Below are positions 7,690 to 10,426 of a DNA stretch of 10,426 nucleotides, in pieces (the first letter of the stretch is position 1; each line of letters begins with the position of its first letter). Source of the stretch: Gracilaria caudata (Eukaryota > Rhodophyta > Florideophyceae > Gracilariales > Gracilariaceae); NCBI GenBank assembly GCA_030374735.1, contig JASCIV010000909.1, positions 1-10,426 of the forward strand, in the 5' to 3' direction. The position numbers and the translations under genes are program-made. The notes under the pieces are model-generated. The model did not search any database. It was not told the origin of the DNA and saw only the letters and a program-made list of their open reading frames with translations.

Positions 7690-8121
7690 CCACGCCAGGG
7701 TTTGGGGCGCGCTTCGCAACAAGAGCGGCGCGTCAGCACTTGGGTGCCACGTAGATCGCTCTCAGCCGCCACGCCAAAAAAAGCGCACAGCCGCGCGTGG
7801 GCCCTCTGTTGCCATGTGCTGCACCGCACCGTGCGCGCCGCTGCGAGTGCCACCCACGACGCGCGCGCCACGCCGTTGCTTCGCTGCCCTTCTAAGCATG
7901 AAACACCGCCGTCTTCCACGCCCGTCCTGTGTCGCATCCTCTGCGCTACGCCAGTGCGGCGGCCCTGTCTCGTAACCACTTCAGCCCTCCCCCACTTCCC
8001 CTCCTTTTACACCACCCCCACTCCCTACTCGCCCTCTTGTCGCTTCTTCCCTCCTTGCCGCCGCCTTGGCCCTCGTGAGTTCGTCCGTGGCCGTCCGCCG
8101 TAGACGGCTGTTTGTTTGCCT
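7690..8121. promoter_or_regulatory. GC-rich intergenic region with pyrimidine-rich tract
   Basis: The region follows the DUF1475 gene and precedes the next + strand start. Its first part is GC- and CpG-rich, which creates long open frames on both strands that I regard as compositional. Bases 7981 to about 8075 are overwhelmingly C and T on the + strand (runs such as CCCTCCCCCACTTCCCCTCC), ending at CCCTCGTGAG. This could be a promoter or leader element of the 8122 gene, or the 3' end of a leader intron with AG at 8079-8080. No TATA box is seen. Confidence 0.35.
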
Positions 8122-8607
8122 ATGTCGGTTCCTCACCCCGATTCGTCGACAGTGGCGATTCCGTGGTTTAATAATATCTGGCTCAACGATACCACCACCG
8201 AAGCTAGTCCGACGACACCTTGTCGTCGCTCGCGCGTCACGCCACAATCTACCTCTAGCTCAAGACACACCGTATCCACTATGTCTGCTCTAGACCGCAT
8301 ATCCCTTTGCAGCATACCTTCGTCGGTCCGCCAATGCAGCGCTCAAGAGCTGCCATGTGTCAAATCTAACTCCACTTCACACGAACAACTATCTGTGCCG
8401 ACGAATACGCTTTTGGAACCTACAGGTGATCTTGTGTTACAGATGCGATTCTTGCAATTGACTTCCGTCAGCCAGCTTCGTTTAGCGGCGCAACGCAGAG
8501 CAAAAGGGCGCTCCGATCGAGCAAAAACGACCGGTTCTATCGATAAGCGACACATCGCCACCCAGGGCATTCGGCAGACAATCCGAGACGTTTATAGAAC
8601 GCGCTGA
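8122..8607 (+). CDS. Hypothetical Ser/Thr-rich protein with basic C-terminus
   Basis: From the ATG at 8122 this gives 161 residues. Residues 1-100 are rich in Ser, Thr and Pro and look disordered. Residues 103-161 are helix-prone and strongly basic (LQMRFLQLTSVSQLRLAAQR, then RRAKGRSDRAK, ending IRQTIRDVYRTR), suggesting a nucleic-acid or protein-binding tail. There is no signal peptide, membrane helix or known motif. It is called a gene because the open frame is long for this base composition, its C-terminal half reads as ordinary protein, and a promoter-like pyrimidine tract precedes it. It converges on the GPATCH4-like gene, with 136 bases between stops. A chance ORF remains possible. Confidence 0.5.
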   Translation: MSVPHPDSSTVAIPWFNNIWLNDTTTEASPTTPCRRSRVTPQSTSSSRHTVSTMSALDRISLCSIPSSVRQCSAQELPCVKSNSTSHEQLSVPTNTLLEPTGDLVLQMRFLQLTSVSQLRLAAQRRAKGRSDRAKTTGSIDKRHIATQGIRQTIRDVYRTR

Positions 8608-8743
8608 GGTCTTCTTTCCTATTCGTTACTTTGTTCTTGTTTGTACAGTTTCTGAAATGATTACTTCCTTGTGTTCAACTGTTTAGAATAGATGTGTAAA
8701 CTAGGCTTCCAGTTTGTCAACAAAAATCCAACTATACAAACGG

Positions 8744-9253
8744 TTACCGAATCTTGGCCTTCGTCCCCACCTTGTCCTTCTTACTCTTTTTCCGTTTCTT
8801 TGTTATGCCCTTTTCCACAATCTTTAATTCTCTACTCTTCTTCTTCAACTCGCGCTCTTTCCTCCTGCGCTCTCGCCGTTGCTTCTTCTCGCTTTCTGAA
8901 GCGTTCTCCTGTCCTTTTCCATTTTGTTTGCCTTCTGCTAAAGTTGCTTTGTCATGCGCCTCAATTCGAGCCAATTTGGCAGTTCCGTGCGGACGACACC
9001 TTCGTCCATCACTTGCTTCAAAAAGAGCCTCATCATCCACCTTTTTCGAAGGCGTGCCGTACGCGCTTTCAAGTATTTTGTCCCACCACGCATCTTGAAA
9101 AGGTTGTTTCTCCGCGCCGATCCCAAGCGCTTGCGGCCGTCGTTTATGCACAAGCGCGTTGACGACTCCGTCTCTGTTGCGGCCCAATCCAGTCCCCTCC
9201 GTCCATCCCATTTTCGAGAGCATTTTCGCTCCGATGCCGCCTATAACCCCCAT
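8744..9253 (-). CDS. GPATCH4: GPATCH4-like nucleolar G-patch protein
   Basis: This encodes 169 residues from the ATG at 9253-9251. Residues 4-46 are a G-patch (GAKMLSKMGWTEGTGLG, then N-x-x-G, ending LGIG), the motif that binds and activates DEAH-box RNA helicases. The following blocks fit GPATCH4 rather than other G-patch proteins: WWDKIL at 56-61 corresponds to the family WW[ND]..[LF], and DDEALFEASDGR followed by GTAKLARIEAHDKATLA (73-106) corresponds to the family's acidic E.L..A..GR and AKLARLE block. The C-terminal third (120-169) is Lys/Arg-rich, as in a nucleolar localisation tail. Human GPATCH4 works with DHX15 in rRNA and snRNA 2'-O-methylation; the same role here is inferred. It is much shorter than the animal protein, lacking the long repetitive tail. 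An upstream exon is possible but not required. Confidence 0.87.
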   Translation of the reverse strand: MGVIGGIGAKMLSKMGWTEGTGLGRNRDGVVNALVHKRRPQALGIGAEKQPFQDAWWDKILESAYGTPSKKVDDEALFEASDGRRCRPHGTAKLARIEAHDKATLAEGKQNGKGQENASESEKKQRRERRRKERELKKKSRELKIVEKGITKKRKKSKKDKVGTKAKIR

Positions 9254-9363
9254 GTTTGACTGGAGGATTGCGGTGGTGCGATGACGGCATCGGGTTGAGC
9301 CTCACCGCGGATATCCCTCGACCGCCGTCGTCCAGGCACTTACCATAACACCATAAACGGCAC
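9254..9363. promoter_or_regulatory. Short upstream region of the GPATCH4-like gene
   Basis: These 110 bases lie before the GPATCH4-like start on the - strand and before the first ATG of the interrupted + strand frame at 9364. If that frame is expressed, this would be a compact divergent promoter. No specific element is evident. Confidence 0.3.
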
Positions 9364-9624
9364 ATGTCAGCGCTTGTCAGCACCGATGTCACCTGTAAGC
9401 ACCATGACGTAAAGGTGCTCGACGAATACGTGTCCCGAGGCAAGATTTCCATTTCTTTATCCTGTATCCAGAATCTGAACTATCCTACCTTCGTACAACT
9501 CGTTCGGTGGTTTCGTTCGTAATCCAGCGCAGCTGCATTTGAATGTATCTGCTGGACAAACCACCCCCATCATGAACCCATCACATACCTCAGCTGGAGT
9601 AAGAACATGAGCTCTTATTCGGAG

Positions 9625-9639
9625 TTCAATAATATTGAA
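9625..9639. repeat. Inverted repeat TTCAAT-AAT-ATTGAA
   Basis: Perfect 6-base arms with a 3-base spacer, directly followed by a second palindrome at 9641. Both lie inside the open frame at 9607-9777, so they may simply be codon coincidence. Confidence 0.5.
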
Positions 9640-9640
9640 T

Positions 9641-9655
9641 TGACATATTATGTCA
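9641..9655. repeat. Inverted repeat TGACATA-T-TATGTCA
   Basis: Perfect 7-base arms around a single T. Its core CATATTATGTC recurs in the similar imperfect palindrome at 9866-9880, 225 bases away. Confidence 0.55.
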
Positions 9656-9771
9656 GAGCCTTTGCTGCCATGGCTGACGAAGAGAAGCGATCAACCGTGA
9701 TCAAACGCATATGTCAAACTTTTTGGAACACCGATACGGAGCTTAAATGTGTCTTGCGGTCAGGTTTGAAA

Positions 9772-10067
9772 CTATAAGCTGACCTCTGCGGCTGAGATGA
9801 GCAGCTCATTGAGCTTCCCGTAGTGCTCCTGCGGAGCCCATAATATGATTTAGAGAACATGAATAGGGCATATTATGTCCTACTCATATTTCCTAGAAGG
9901 AATAGGTCGAAACGCCCTGCGGTCGAATACTCCTAAGGAACCTAGTACTTCTTGTCGCTGCTCAGAGCATGTAGCACAGCTATTGTTTGGTAATTAGTAG
10001 CTGCGGCATAGAGGTGTTATAGGTTGTTGGGGTCCTTGGCAAGCTCCTTTGTGGCGTCTAATAAGAC
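9772..10067 (-). pseudogene. Decayed coding-like sequence on the minus strand
   Basis: Reading the minus strand from 10067, one frame gives VLLDATKELAKDPNNL, then a stop (TAA at 10019-10017), then HLYAAATNYQTIAVLHALSS and DKKY before a second stop near 9944-9942. Further on, in another frame, IILWAPQEHYGKLNELLISA and AEVSL ends at a stop at 9774-9772. All three pieces have protein-like composition, and their order fits one ancestral protein broken by two stops and a frameshift. The first two pieces read as one helical segment if the stop was once a sense codon. I do not recognise the family; an unclassified transposon protein or a dead host gene are both possible. Confidence 0.35.
9866..9880. 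repeat. Imperfect palindrome GGGCATA-T-TATGTCC
   Basis: With flanking TA bases the arms reach nine bases (9864-9882) with one mismatch. The core is shared with the palindrome at 9641-9655. It lies outside the + strand frame, so coding constraint does not explain it. Confidence 0.45.
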
Positions 10068-10117
10068 GTCCACGGTTCATAAATACAAGAACAAGAAAGA
10101 AGGAATAGGTCTGGAAA

Positions 10118-10243
10118 CTAAGAAGTAGCACATTTAAAAGAGAAGAAAATGAAGCTCAAAAGTCCGTGCATCTCGCACTGACTTCTAATTTCAAGCACAT
10201 GGCTTAACCCTTCCTCATATGCTCTCATGACTCGATCGAACAT
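10118..10243 (-). pseudogene. Short coding-like ORF, 41 codons, minus strand
   Basis: The ATG at 10243-10241 opens a frame beginning MFDRVMRAYEEGLSHVLEIR, then SQCEMHGLL. It becomes Phe/Ser-rich over a pyrimidine-rich stretch and stops at TAG 10120-10118. The first 30 codons look like real protein; the pyrimidine-rich part ending CTTCTTAG looks like the 3' end of an intron. It lies upstream of, and on the same strand as, the decayed sequence at 9772-10067, and may be an earlier piece of the same ancestral gene. No family is recognised. Confidence 0.3.
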
Positions 10244-10390
10244 ACTGTATGTGTAACCATATCAAATTGTTTGCACGTAATGCTTTCATTTTCGATGCGA
10301 AAAGTATTCTTCGGCTCAAAACACTGTTACAAAATGAACGGAAACGCTTGGCCTTTTTAAGGAGAGAGAAGTACCTTTAGGTGCTGCTTG

Positions 10391-10415
10391 GTTGTGTTAG
10401 GAATTAGAACACAAC
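10391..10415. repeat. Inverted repeat GTTGTGTT / AACACAAC
   Basis: Perfect 8-base arms separated by nine bases (AGGAATTAG), close to the right edge of the window. It could form a hairpin or be part of a longer repeat cut by the window end. No function can be assigned. Confidence 0.5.
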
Positions 10416-10426
10416 TTCCACAATAA

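Larger units (their letters stand above)
9364..9777 (+). pseudogene. Interrupted coding-like ORF (pseudogene or spliced small gene)
   Basis: One reading frame runs from the ATG at 9364 to TAA at 9775-9777 with a single internal stop, TAA at 9520-9522. The first part encodes 52 residues (MSALVSTDVTCKHHDVKVLD at the start). After the stop, the frame stays open for 84 codons. Its last 56 codons begin with an ATG at 9607 and read as typical protein (ELTYYVRAFAAMADEEKR, then ICQTFWNTDTELK). Codon content and residue mix look coding on both sides of the stop, as in a recently disabled gene. A splice model also works: an intron from GT at 9493 to AG at 9602-9603 (111 bases, phase 0) would remove the stop, and its length matches the other putative intron. 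No family is recognised. Confidence 0.4.

Noticed and set aside
7473..7979. 168-codon open frame on the minus strand
   Set aside because: It overlaps the end of the DUF1475 gene in antisense, is Arg/Ala/Thr-rich as expected of GC-rich shadow frames, and shows no domain.
7702..8103. 133-codon + strand frame between DUF1475 and the 8122 gene
   Set aside because: Composition follows the GC- and pyrimidine-rich DNA (Arg, Pro, Ser, Thr); the second half is only the translated C/T tract.
8692..9162. 156-codon + strand frame rich in Ser, Phe and Pro
   Set aside because: It is antisense to the GPATCH4-like gene; the Phe/Ser-rich look is the complement of its Lys/Arg codons.
1..10426. Bacterial operon, CRISPR array, tRNA or prophage
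   Set aside because: There are no regularly spaced repeats, no B-box or cloverleaf candidates, no Shine-Dalgarno-linked gene series, and several genes are specifically eukaryotic.

Overview
The window looks like nuclear DNA of an intron-poor, gene-dense eukaryote, most likely an alga and possibly a red alga. This is inferred from the genes and not proved. One gene carries the C-terminal signature of mitochondrial ribosomal protein mS38. Another encodes a GPATCH4-type nucleolar G-patch protein. A third is a DUF1475 membrane protein, a family I know from plants. A fourth is a SixA-type histidine phosphatase behind an Arg/Ser-rich targeting-like N-terminus and a membrane anchor. Genes lie singly on both strands, separated by 14 to about 750 bases, mostly with one uninterrupted ORF and ordinary ATG starts. 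There is no sign of operons, Shine-Dalgarno sites, CRISPR, tRNA or rRNA.

Layout. 1-1134 has no intact gene. It holds stop- and frame-interrupted coding-like pieces on the + strand, two of which resemble tyrosine-recombinase (DIRS/Ngaro-type) retroelement proteins, so I read it as an old element relic. 1135-2658 (+) encodes a 507-residue seven-transmembrane protein whose charge pattern and cysteine-rich outer loops give GPCR-like topology. 3414-4682 (+) is the anchored SixA-like phosphatase. 5076-5761 (+) is the 3' exon of a single-pass membrane protein whose first exon is probably 4855-4966. It converges, with a 14-base gap, on the mS38-like gene at 5776-6216 (-). 6217-6945 is a divergent promoter region. 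6946-7689 (+) is a six-helix DUF1475 protein built from two copies of a three-helix unit. 7690-8121 is GC-rich, and its downstream part is strongly pyrimidine-rich. It precedes a hypothetical Ser/Thr-rich protein with a basic C-terminus at 8122-8607 (+). 8744-9253 (-) is the GPATCH4-like gene. From 9364 to the right edge only broken or very short coding-like frames appear, on both strands, together with several short inverted repeats.

The genes do not form one pathway. They are a mix of housekeeping functions (mitochondrial translation, ribosome or snRNA modification) and membrane or signalling proteins of unknown role. The items most worth a second look are the GPCR-like protein, the duplicated DUF1475 protein, the phosphatase architecture, the probably spliced ectodomain protein, and the interrupted coding frames at both ends.
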